A DNA stretch of 11,877 nt. Source: an uncultured Butyrivibrio sp. (GTDB lineage Bacteria > Bacillota > Clostridia > Lachnospirales > Lachnospiraceae). Below, one piece after another: positions 5,758 to 11,877 of the stretch (the stretch's first letter is position 1; every line of letters begins with the position of its first letter). Below the pieces are notes generated by a model. The model was not told the DNA's origin, searched no databases, and worked only from the letters and a program-made list of their open reading frames with translations. The position numbers and the translations under genes are program-made. The stretch lies in the NCBI GenBank assembly GCA_947169985.1, contig CAMVRW010000046.1, forward strand, positions 1 to 11,877, in the 5' to 3' direction.

Positions 5758-6531
5758 TTACCAGGGGTTAGTTATCTCTTTTCCTCCGCCGACCTCGTCG
5801 CCGTCAGAGCCGCTGCCATCCTCATCTCCCACGTAATCAGACCATTTCTTGAGATCTCCCTGCTGGTTCTTTCGATCCTCCAGGGCATCCTTCTTATTTT
5901 CCTCAAGCTCCTTCTGAGCCCTCTTCTCACGATCTGATGGATTGGAGCCGCCATCGGAGTCATCGTCAGAATCACTATTTCCACTGTCATCCTGCTGATT
6001 ATTATTTTGATTCTGATCCGGGTTCTTCAGCATTTCGATCATCTTATCGATATCTTCCTTCAACTGCTGGGCATCGGCATTATGCCCATCCCCTTCATCG
6101 GTGGCGCAGCCATTTTCAAGAAGCACATCCCTAGCCTTGTATAACACGAAAAGAGCTGTGTCTATCTTTTCCTGAGAATCCAGGTTGTAAAAATCAATGG
6201 TGTTGCACATGGAAAGAGCCAGGTTGATCCTGATAAGACAGTCCTTCTTCTCGGAAGGATAGTGCTTCAAAGCCTCGGTAAAATAGGAAATTGCCGAGTT
6301 GTAATCCCCATTCTTATAAGCTGCATTGCCAAGGTTATAATAGGGCACATAGCTTTCCGGGAAGTTGAACTTTAAAAGCTTTTCCTCTTCCTGTGATCTA
6401 TATTCTTCATTGTCGTAGGCTGATACAAAGCTGTGGTTGATAAACACTCTCCCGGCAAGCAATACTCCGAAGATAAGCACCAGAAGTGTCATTATTCCCA
6501 AAAACCACAGTCTAAGTGGTATCTTTTTCAT
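5758..6531 (-). CDS. Membrane-anchored TPR protein of the MoxR operon (BatC-like)
   Basis: A 257-residue protein with one N-terminal membrane segment (about 9-28) and a soluble part carrying TPR-type helices. The clearest repeat is YYNLGNAAYKNGDYNSAISY at 64-83, continuing FTEALKHYP; a second helix pair follows at about 98-138. From about 171 it changes to a disordered Asn/Asp/Ser/Gln stretch, a charged Lys/Glu helix (about 200-230), a Gly/Asp-rich tail and a final NPW. TPR proteins of this layout end MoxR/vWA operons (BatC in Bacteroides) and act as binding scaffolds for the vWA partners. The start follows the upstream vWA stop by one base, and the ribosome site AAAGGAAGG lies inside the end of that gene, so translation is probably coupled. 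It is the last gene of the operon. Family assignment is good; the partner is inferred from position. Confidence 0.88.
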   Translation of the reverse strand: MKKIPLRLWFLGIMTLLVLIFGVLLAGRVFINHSFVSAYDNEEYRSQEEEKLLKFNFPESYVPYYNLGNAAYKNGDYNSAISYFTEALKHYPSEKKDCLIRINLALSMCNTIDFYNLDSQEKIDTALFVLYKARDVLLENGCATDEGDGHNADAQQLKEDIDKMIEMLKNPDQNQNNNQQDDSGNSDSDDDSDGGSNPSDREKRAQKELEENKKDALEDRKNQQGDLKKWSDYVGDEDGSGSDGDEVGGGKEITNPW

Positions 6532-6532
6532 C

Positions 6533-7504
6533 TTAGAGCCTTCCTTTTCTTACTACCATCAATATTTCCATAAGTACCAAAAGAGCCAGTGGAATAGCGA
6601 AATAGAAGTAGATATCCTTTTCTATCTCAGCACCGTCACCACTTTCTATAACAGTCTTGGAGCCTTCTTTTATTATCTCAACAGCCCCTTGAAGGCCTGC
6701 GTTTCCATCATTCATGTATATATAGGTAAGCCCCAGTTCATCAGCGATCTTTTGAAGATTACTCTCATCAATCCTGGAAATCGCATCCTGATGAAGAGTG
6801 TAGTCATACACAAATCTGGTCACACTGCCTCCGTCCTTCATCCTTCCGCCGCTTTCCGTGCCATAACCCATTACCGCTCCGCCGTCGATGTACTGGTCAA
6901 GATCCGAGTAATCCTTCAGTTCATTTCCATTGGTGATCTCTCCATCACTTATGTAAAACACAATGGTCTTTCGATTTTCCTTTCTGGCTGAGGACAGGAG
7001 CAGGGCTTCCACATCCTTATAGGGAATGGAAAGGTCACTTCCACTTGCGTAGTAGCTGTCCGGAGTTTCAAGGGTGTCCAGAAGATCCCTTATGTACTGC
7101 ATATCCTGAGTAAAGGGTGCCAGTACATGGGCAGAATCATCAAAGGTAACAAGACCGAAATTACTGCCTGCCAGCTCATCAATAACATAGTTCACATCCT
7201 TGATGGCACCATCCATCCTGGGCTTTCTGGTGCCATTGTAATCCTGAGCCCACATGCTGATGGTGGTATCTACCACAAAAAGAACATCCAGGTTCTTTGT
7301 GGCAAACTCATATCTGGTCTCTTTAAGAATAGGCCTTACCCCGATAATAAATGCCAGTACATAAATGAGCGTAAGCCTTACAAGGGTAAAGAGCTTTTCT
7401 TTTGTATTTACTTTATTTCCGATCACAAAGTAGGAGGTTGCTCCAAACATAAGAGCAAAGACCGCCACCAGGATCCCAAGAGGTAACATTGGTCTGATGT
7501 TCAT
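6533..7504 (-). CDS. Membrane-anchored von Willebrand A protein (BatB-like)
   Basis: A 323-residue protein with two N-terminal membrane segments (about 7-28 and 42-59), a vWA domain from about residue 72, and a C-terminal segment near 297-320. The metal-site motif is D79-T-T-I-S83, i.e. DxTxS rather than the classical DxSxS; GSDL and SDGEITNG supply the further loops. Ser/Thr exchange keeps a hydroxyl, so metal binding is plausible. ATG 7504 is used because it overlaps the upstream stop in ATGA. A longer open frame to 7552 would add 16 residues that are only an out-of-frame copy of the upstream gene's end. In MoxR operons two such proteins normally sit side by side and are thought to face the extracytoplasmic side or membrane surface with the TPR partner. 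Function beyond this is unknown. Confidence 0.9.
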   Translation of the reverse strand: MNIRPMLPLGILVAVFALMFGATSYFVIGNKVNTKEKLFTLVRLTLIYVLAFIIGVRPILKETRYEFATKNLDVLFVVDTTISMWAQDYNGTRKPRMDGAIKDVNYVIDELAGSNFGLVTFDDSAHVLAPFTQDMQYIRDLLDTLETPDSYYASGSDLSIPYKDVEALLLSSARKENRKTIVFYISDGEITNGNELKDYSDLDQYIDGGAVMGYGTESGGRMKDGGSVTRFVYDYTLHQDAISRIDESNLQKIADELGLTYIYMNDGNAGLQGAVEIIKEGSKTVIESGDGAEIEKDIYFYFAIPLALLVLMEILMVVRKGRL

Positions 7505-8610
7505 TTTTGTAATACCAATCCTGCCAGGCATCCAATTGCCAGGCATATGCACATGATAAAGAAAGGAATCTCCGGAAGGTCCACTGTCTGTCTGGTCATG
7601 ACAACCTTAACAAGCATAGCTTCCTGCTTCTGGATATCCTGAACAATCTCTGAAACTGACTGGGTCCTGGTTCTTATGTAGAACTTTCCGCCGGTCTTTT
7701 CCACGGCATTCTTAAACCCATTCAGGCATGAAGAGTAGTCAAACTCTTCAGGCATATAAAACTTCTCCTCTGAAGGAAATATTCCAAAGAGGGTAACTTT
7801 GTTTTTCTTGCAGTACTCTGAAGCTTCCTTGAGGTTCAAAACCTCTTTTCCGAAGGCGTTGAGCTCATTGTCCGTGCACATGATGATTACCCTTGTTCTC
7901 TCTGAATCTCCCAGATAAGGAAAAGAGTAAAGGGCTGTACCAAGGCCTTCTCCAATAAGTGAGGAGCCTCTGTACCAGTTGTTGTAAAGGGTTCCTGCCT
8001 CAAAATAATCCAGTTTATCAGACAGCTCTTTGTACCTTTCAAGCTTATCGTCGGGGATATATCCCCCTTCTCCATAAGTCAGATAGTAGTCCTCGAAGTA
8101 TTCCTTCTGCAAAAGAAAATACCCCTGAAGCTCATCCAGTCTATCGATTATGTAGTCATAGTCATCCGTCAGAGGCACATAAGTCACCGACGAGGTGTTA
8201 AAGATACTTATGCCAAACCTGTCACCTTCAAGGCCTGCCACAACTCCCTTAAGATAATCCGTCAGTTCCGAATTAAGATCATAAAGGGAGTATGAAACAT
8301 CAAGACAAAGAATGATATCTCTTTTCTTGACTCCACTTACAACATCCTCAGTCCTGTAGGGCCTAGCAGCCAGGAAAAGAGCTGAGACTATACTTCCGGT
8401 CAGTCCCGTGATCATCACAGCTGTCAGGACCACGTACCTGATCTTAAGATTTTTGTACAGCTTTGACTGCCTGATTCTTCCGGTGTTTGCTGCTTTTGTG
8501 CCATCCACAAACCTGCTCGTTTTCCTTTTGTGGATAAAAAAAAGACCAAGAAGCGCAGCCACCAAAACAGCTATCCCTATGATAACTATGTTTGTATACA
8601 TCAACTCCAT
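7501..8610 (-). CDS. Membrane-anchored von Willebrand A protein (BatA-like) with Tyr-rich insertion
   Basis: A 369-residue protein with membrane segments at about 7-26 and 60-81, a vWA domain from about 98, and a C-terminal segment near 347-367. The metal-site motif D104-V-S-Y-S108 is a complete DxSxS; SSLIGEGLGTAL provides the second loop, and CTDNELN replaces the usual TDG. Between these loops lies an unusual insertion rich in Tyr, Asp and Glu (about 165-215) not expected in a minimal vWA fold. The start ATG 8610 has AGGAG ten bases upstream; the ATG at 8601 has no suitable ribosome site. The gene overlaps the preceding one by 10 nt and the following vWA gene by 4 nt. It presumably forms a complex with its neighbour, as BatA and BatB are thought to do. 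Confidence 0.9.
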   Translation of the reverse strand: MELMYTNIVIIGIAVLVAALLGLFFIHKRKTSRFVDGTKAANTGRIRQSKLYKNLKIRYVVLTAVMITGLTGSIVSALFLAARPYRTEDVVSGVKKRDIILCLDVSYSLYDLNSELTDYLKGVVAGLEGDRFGISIFNTSSVTYVPLTDDYDYIIDRLDELQGYFLLQKEYFEDYYLTYGEGGYIPDDKLERYKELSDKLDYFEAGTLYNNWYRGSSLIGEGLGTALYSFPYLGDSERTRVIIMCTDNELNAFGKEVLNLKEASEYCKKNKVTLFGIFPSEEKFYMPEEFDYSSCLNGFKNAVEKTGGKFYIRTRTQSVSEIVQDIQKQEAMLVKVVMTRQTVDLPEIPFFIMCICLAIGCLAGLVLQK

Positions 8611-9098
8611 GATCTGATCACTCCTATTGCAGTGTTACAGGATGTCAAAAGGTCTTTTTCCCTGGCCTTCTCATCCTCTGCGAACTCCGGCACATAGTAT
8701 TCCTCCATGAGCACATCAAGCTTTCTTATGCCCATGGCCTTTACTTCCTTTACCGTGAAGCTCTCTACGTTTATTCCGGTCACCTGGTGAACAAACTCCC
8801 TGATGACAAAGCTAAGCTCCTGATAACCGTCTCGCTTAGTGATATCTCCGCTGTTATATTTGCTGATGATGTTCTCTACCCTCTGAGAATACTGGTTTTT
8901 AACCCTAAACAAAACCTCAGGTGTCATTACGACCTTGCGATAGGCAGGTCTGTACTGCTGTTTCTTTGTCCTGTATTCCAGCATTTTCATGATGGTATAA
9001 ACCAAGACTCCGATAGCCGCTACGATCAGCACTGCTGCTATTGCTGCCACCCACCAGCTGTATTCAAATGGACTCTGTAATTTAACCGTAGTAACCAT
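8601..9098 (-). CDS. One-TM cytoplasmic-tail protein in DUF4381 position of the MoxR operon
   Basis: A 165-residue protein with a short N-terminus, PFEYSWW, one membrane segment (about 16-36) and a basic, helical cytoplasmic tail with KNQYSQRVENIISKYNSGDI and LSFVIREFVHQVTGINVE. The layout of a short head with WW before the membrane segment, a basic stretch, and a helical domain with a conserved F-x-x-x-E-V near its end resembles DUF4381 proteins, which lie between DUF58 and vWA genes in many MoxR operons. I offer that by layout and position, not by a recognised signature. ATG 9098 (MVTTVKLQSPF) lies inside the end of the DUF58 gene (17-nt overlap) with AAAGG just upstream. A longer frame to 9149 would add only shadow sequence and is rejected. 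Confidence 0.75.
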   Translation of the reverse strand: MVTTVKLQSPFEYSWWVAAIAAVLIVAAIGVLVYTIMKMLEYRTKKQQYRPAYRKVVMTPEVLFRVKNQYSQRVENIISKYNSGDITKRDGYQELSFVIREFVHQVTGINVESFTVKEVKAMGIRKLDVLMEEYYVPEFAEDEKAREKDLLTSCNTAIGVIRSWS

Positions 9099-9963
9099 TT
9101 CTGTACCTTTCAAGCAGGGTAATGGCGCTGTCAATGATCTCGTCCTCACCTGAAATGGTCGTGAGGCAGGCCTTGTTGCGCTTGCACATAGCAGAGGTCC
9201 TCTCTAAGATCTCATTCCTTAAGCTCTCCTCTTCCTTCCTAAGAGCTCTGCTGTGAGATAAAAAGAACCTTTCATAAAATCCCTGTTCGTTGTCAAAAAC
9301 CACATCTCCCGTCAGATACGCATCATCGATATTAATGATCAGAAGATCGTGGCCTGTAGTAATACTCTTTATAAGTCCCTCATTCAGCTGGTCCAGTCCA
9401 TCCATATCCGTCAAAAGAAATATGATCATCCTTTTACGGACTGTGTTAAGGATTTCTTCCAGAGTCTGAGTCAGGCTGTACCCGGAATCTGTGGTGCAGC
9501 TCTTTTCATAATCATAGAGGAGCTTTTCAAGGTGATCCGTTCCGGACTTGAAATAGCTCTTTACAGCGCTGTGATCACCTGCGTAGGAAAGCGCAAAATC
9601 CGCCCCATTCCTGGAGGCAATAAAAGAAAGCATCCCAAAGGTCATGAGCATAAGCTCCTTTTTGGGTTCCTTCCTGCTGGTATCTCCCAGCAGCTTCTGT
9701 CCTCTGTCGCAGACAAACATCACGTTGTGCCTTCTGTCTGTCATGTATCTGCGGACCAGGATAGAGCTCATGCGGGATGAGGATTTCCAGTCGATGTCAT
9801 GGACGTCGTCGCCGTAAGTATATTCCTTCAGGTCGTCGAACTCCATGCTCCTTCCTCTGTGAACCGAATGAAAGTCACCGTCCAGGATATTTGAAGTTTT
9901 TCTTTTGGTATAAAGAGATACTGCCCGCCTTATCCTGGACAGATACTCATAATCTATCTTCAT
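9082..9963 (-). CDS. DUF58 protein of the MoxR operon
   Basis: A 293-residue soluble protein. The DUF58 signature is plain: GRSMEFDDLKEYTYGDDVHDIDWKSSSR (about 37-64), then LVRRYMTDRR and a hydrophobic strand ending in VCDRGQ. DUF58 domains have a vWA-like fold. Here the metal-site motif is degenerate (C-D-R-G-Q instead of D-x-S-x-S), so metal binding through it is unlikely. Unlike many family members it has no N-terminal membrane helices and starts almost at the domain, so it should be cytoplasmic or peripheral. ATG 9963 shares one base with the moxR stop (TGATG) and has AAAGG seven bases upstream, which implies coupled translation. DUF58 and MoxR are nearly always adjacent and are taken to work together; the biochemical role is not established. 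Confidence 0.93.
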   Translation of the reverse strand: MKIDYEYLSRIRRAVSLYTKRKTSNILDGDFHSVHRGRSMEFDDLKEYTYGDDVHDIDWKSSSRMSSILVRRYMTDRRHNVMFVCDRGQKLLGDTSRKEPKKELMLMTFGMLSFIASRNGADFALSYAGDHSAVKSYFKSGTDHLEKLLYDYEKSCTTDSGYSLTQTLEEILNTVRKRMIIFLLTDMDGLDQLNEGLIKSITTGHDLLIINIDDAYLTGDVVFDNEQGFYERFFLSHSRALRKEEESLRNEILERTSAMCKRNKACLTTISGEDEIIDSAITLLERYRNGYYG

Positions 9964-10976
9964 CAGGGCGCCTTTACTGAATTAACGATTGCATCAATAA
10001 CAGCTTCTACCGGCACATTGTCTGCTACTGCAGAGTAGTTAAGGCCAATCCTGTGACGAAGCACCTGATGGCTCACCTGCTTAACATCCTCAGGAGTCAC
10101 GTAAGTTCTTCCAACCATCAATGCTGCTGCCTTTGCCATCTTAAGGAAGGCGATGGAAGCACGGGGGCTGGCTCCGATCCTTATGTATTTGCCAAGCTCA
10201 AGGTTCTGGATCTGTCCTGCTCTTCTGCTGGCAACAACGATGCTGGAGATATACCACTTTATGGCTTCATCCACATAGACCTTCTCTGCAATTTCCTGGA
10301 GCCTGTCTACATCCTTTATGGTAAGGACCGGTGGATCAACTCGGGAGATAGCACCACTTTCTATTCTGCCAAGGATTTCAACCTCCTCAGCAGCTGAGGG
10401 GTAGGTTATAACCTCTTTTATCAAAAATCTGTCAGTCTGGGCCTCAGAAAGAGGGTAAGTTCCCTCCTGCTCAATAGGGTTCTGAGTCGCGATCACTATG
10501 AAGATATCCTCAGGCATGTGGTAGCTGGTTCCACCGATGGTCACCTGCTTCTCCTGCATGGCTTCCAGCATGGCAGACTGGGTCTTGGCACTGGATCTGT
10601 TAACCTCGTCCAGAAGAACAAAGTTGGCAAAAACAGGGCCTAAGATATTCTCAAACTTTCCTGTGGCCTGATTGTAGATCTGGGTTCCGATGATATCTCC
10701 CGGCAAAAGGTCAGGCGTGCACTGGATCCTGGCAAACTTTCCATCTACCGCATCAGAAATAGCCTTGGCTGCAGTGGTCTTTGCAAGCCCCGGCACTGAC
10801 TCGATGAGGATATGTCCGTCTGCGATAATGGCGCCTACCAGCGAAAACTTCAGCTGATGCTGTCCTACCACCTTGGCATCAAAGTAATCGGAAAGCTTCT
10901 TTATCACGTCCTGAGCGTAGAGGAATTCCTCTTCAGTGATATTCAGTCTTGGATCCTCATTTGTGTTAATATCCAT
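9963..10976 (-). CDS. MoxR-family AAA+ ATPase
   Basis: A 337-residue AAA+ chaperone of the MoxR (AAA_3) family, expected to use ATP to remodel or load metal into partner proteins. Seen in order are Walker A SVPGLAKT (60-67; Ser at the first position where Gly is common, and Ala-Lys in place of Gly-Lys, the latter usual in MoxR), pore-side CTPDLLPGDIIG (86-97), Walker B VLLDEVNR (120-127), sensor 1 ATQNP (163-167), EGTYPLSEAQTDRF with arginine finger R183, and sensor 2 GASPRAS near residue 270. ATG 10976 follows AGGGGGG by seven bases. Only 21 bp separate it from the metF stop. It leads the block encoding its DUF58, vWA and TPR partners. The family is certain; the substrate is unknown. Confidence 0.97.
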   Translation of the reverse strand: MDINTNEDPRLNITEEEFLYAQDVIKKLSDYFDAKVVGQHQLKFSLVGAIIADGHILIESVPGLAKTTAAKAISDAVDGKFARIQCTPDLLPGDIIGTQIYNQATGKFENILGPVFANFVLLDEVNRSSAKTQSAMLEAMQEKQVTIGGTSYHMPEDIFIVIATQNPIEQEGTYPLSEAQTDRFLIKEVITYPSAAEEVEILGRIESGAISRVDPPVLTIKDVDRLQEIAEKVYVDEAIKWYISSIVVASRRAGQIQNLELGKYIRIGASPRASIAFLKMAKAAALMVGRTYVTPEDVKQVSHQVLRHRIGLNYSAVADNVPVEAVIDAIVNSVKAP

Positions 10977-10983
10977 TAGTGTT

Positions 10984-11006
10984 CCCCCCTGGGCTTCTTA
11001 TGCCCC
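10984..11006 (-). promoter_or_regulatory. metF-moxR junction with strong ribosome binding site
   Basis: The 21-bp gap holds AGGGGGG (10984-10990) for moxR. Just before it, across the metF stop codon, GGGC and GCCC (11002-11005 with 10991-10994 on the minus strand) could form a 4-bp GC stem with a 7-base loop. It is too short and lacks a T-run, so it is not a terminator. The genes are probably cotranscribed. Confidence 0.5.
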
Positions 11007-11864
11007 GATAATAGTCCTTAAATTCCTCATAATACCTTCTGCGATCTCAGGCTTATTCATGGAGTAAACGTGAATATGGCTCACTCCGTTGGCAATAAGG
11101 TCTATGATCTGGTCACTGGCATATATAATACCTGCTTCCTTCATCTTCTCAGGGTCATCTGCAAAACGATCCACCATTATCTTCATCTTCTGTGGAATAG
11201 TGGAGCCGGAAAGGGCAACGCTCCTTCCCACCTGTCTTGCATTGGTTATGGGCATGATCCCGGGAACTACAGGAACTTCGATGCCCTTCTCTCTTATTCT
11301 GTAGAGGAACTGATACAGAGTTGAATTGTCAAAAAACATCTGGGTTGTAAGGAAGTCGCATCCGGCATCTACCTTCTCCTTCAGATGTACAATATCCTCT
11401 GACTGTCTTTCACACTCAACATGTCCTTCAGGGTAGCAGGCTCCGCCTATGCAAAAAGAGTCATCCATGGACTTGATGTCATAGATAAGCTCTGTTGCAT
11501 GGTTGTAATCAAAAGCTATCCTGCCTTCCTTGGGGATATCTCCCCTGAGGGCCATGATGTTCTCAATGCCCTTGGCCTTGTACTCTGATACAACACTCTT
11601 AACCAGGTCCTTTGTAGAAGATACGCAGGTAAGATGTGCAAGAACAGGAACGCCGTATTTATCCTGGAGTCCTGCTGCAATGTTGCCGGTATTTTTGCTG
11701 GTTCCGCCACCTGCTCCGTAGGTAACGCTCATAAAGTCAGGCTTAAGGGCAGCAATCTCGCTGGCTGCCTTCTCTACTGCTTCGTAGCCTGCATCTGTCT
11801 TAGGAGGGAACACCTCAAAGGAGAGAGTTACCTCTTTATTCTTAAAAAGCTCGTCAATACGCAT
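10998..11864 (-). CDS. metF: 5,10-methylenetetrahydrofolate reductase
   Basis: A 288-residue cytoplasmic flavoprotein that reduces 5,10-methylene-tetrahydrofolate to 5-methyl-tetrahydrofolate for methionine synthesis and one-carbon metabolism. The barrel signatures are all present: SFEVFPPKT with the catalytic Glu at E17, SVTYGAGGG (46-54), ALRGD with D109 near the flavin, and TTQMFFD with Q175 in the substrate site. GACYPEGH and PGIMPI are also typical. The length matches bacterial MetF without the regulatory domain of eukaryotic enzymes. ATG 11864 has AAAGGA six bases upstream, at the very edge of the window, so the promoter is not visible. It precedes moxR by 21 bp and the two are probably on one transcript, although no functional link is obvious. 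The assignment is secure. Confidence 0.97.
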   Translation of the reverse strand: MRIDELFKNKEVTLSFEVFPPKTDAGYEAVEKAASEIAALKPDFMSVTYGAGGGTSKNTGNIAAGLQDKYGVPVLAHLTCVSSTKDLVKSVVSEYKAKGIENIMALRGDIPKEGRIAFDYNHATELIYDIKSMDDSFCIGGACYPEGHVECERQSEDIVHLKEKVDAGCDFLTTQMFFDNSTLYQFLYRIREKGIEVPVVPGIMPITNARQVGRSVALSGSTIPQKMKIMVDRFADDPEKMKEAGIIYASDQIIDLIANGVSHIHVYSMNKPEIAEGIMRNLRTIIGA

Positions 11865-11870
11865 ATATAT

Positions 11871-11876
11871 TCCTTT
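11871..11876 (-). promoter_or_regulatory. Ribosome binding site of metF
   Basis: AAAGGA on the minus strand lies six bases before ATG 11864, one base from the right edge of the window. It supports the full-length start of the gene. Confidence 0.75.
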
Positions 11877-11877
11877 C

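Noticed and set aside
7505..7552. Start of the BatB-like gene at ATG 7552
   Set aside because: The extra 16 residues are an out-of-frame copy of the upstream vWA gene; the ATGA overlap at 7501-7504 is the usual coupled start.
9099..9149. Start of the one-TM operon protein at ATG 9149
   Set aside because: The added residues are a shadow of the DUF58 gene; ATG 9098 has AAAGG upstream and leads directly into the membrane-anchor layout.
10991..11005. GC hairpin at the metF stop as a transcription terminator
   Set aside because: The stem has only 4 bp and no T-run follows; a strong ribosome site comes next instead.

Overview
The window looks like a chromosomal segment of an anaerobic, low-to-mid GC Firmicute. 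The Lachnospiraceae, in particular Butyrivibrio and relatives, fit best. This rests on strong AGGAGG-type ribosome binding sites, AT-rich promoters, and the style of the GGDEF signalling protein and of the MoxR/vWA operon. It is an inference from gene content and protein character, not from a marker gene. Every gene I can support lies on the minus strand, so the window is transcribed from high to low coordinates.

Region A (11864 down to 5758) is a compact run of seven genes. It starts with metF (5,10-methylenetetrahydrofolate reductase), whose upstream promoter is outside the window. After 21 bp comes a complete MoxR/vWA locus: MoxR-type AAA+ ATPase, DUF58 protein, a one-TM protein resembling the DUF4381 position of such operons, two membrane-anchored von Willebrand A proteins (BatA/BatB-like), and a TPR protein (BatC-like). 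Junctions after moxR are overlaps of 1, 17, 10 and 4 nt and then a 1-nt gap, which indicates strong translational coupling. By analogy with known MoxR systems, the ATPase should act as a chaperone that remodels or metallates targets together with the vWA proteins at the membrane. The real target is unknown, and no BatD-like large beta-rich protein is present.

Region B (5730 down to 4071) is a probable two-gene unit with its own promoter (perfect TATAAT). It encodes an exported protein built of four copies of a roughly 63-residue beta-type repeat, followed 17 nt later by a cytoplasmic cyclophilin-type peptidyl-prolyl isomerase.

Region C (4021 down to 1292) is a single 877-residue gene that joins an APC-type amino acid permease domain to two further membrane segments, a PAS-like domain and an intact GGDEF diguanylate cyclase domain. 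It is probably a nutrient-sensing c-di-GMP synthase. Its promoter is flanked by an imperfect inverted repeat, one arm of which contains the gene's Shine-Dalgarno sequence.

Region D (1180 down to the left edge) is the start of an Ala/Pro/Glu/Met-rich, acidic, repetitive protein that runs off the window. It carries at least eight copies of a short D-x-D-x-[MV]-M-A-A-M motif in units of about 35-39 residues. A long plus-strand frame through the same DNA is an antisense shadow and should not be annotated.

No tRNA, rRNA, CRISPR array, insertion sequence or phage gene was seen. The most interesting items are the permease-cyclase fusion, the motif-repeat protein at the left edge and the four-repeat exported protein.
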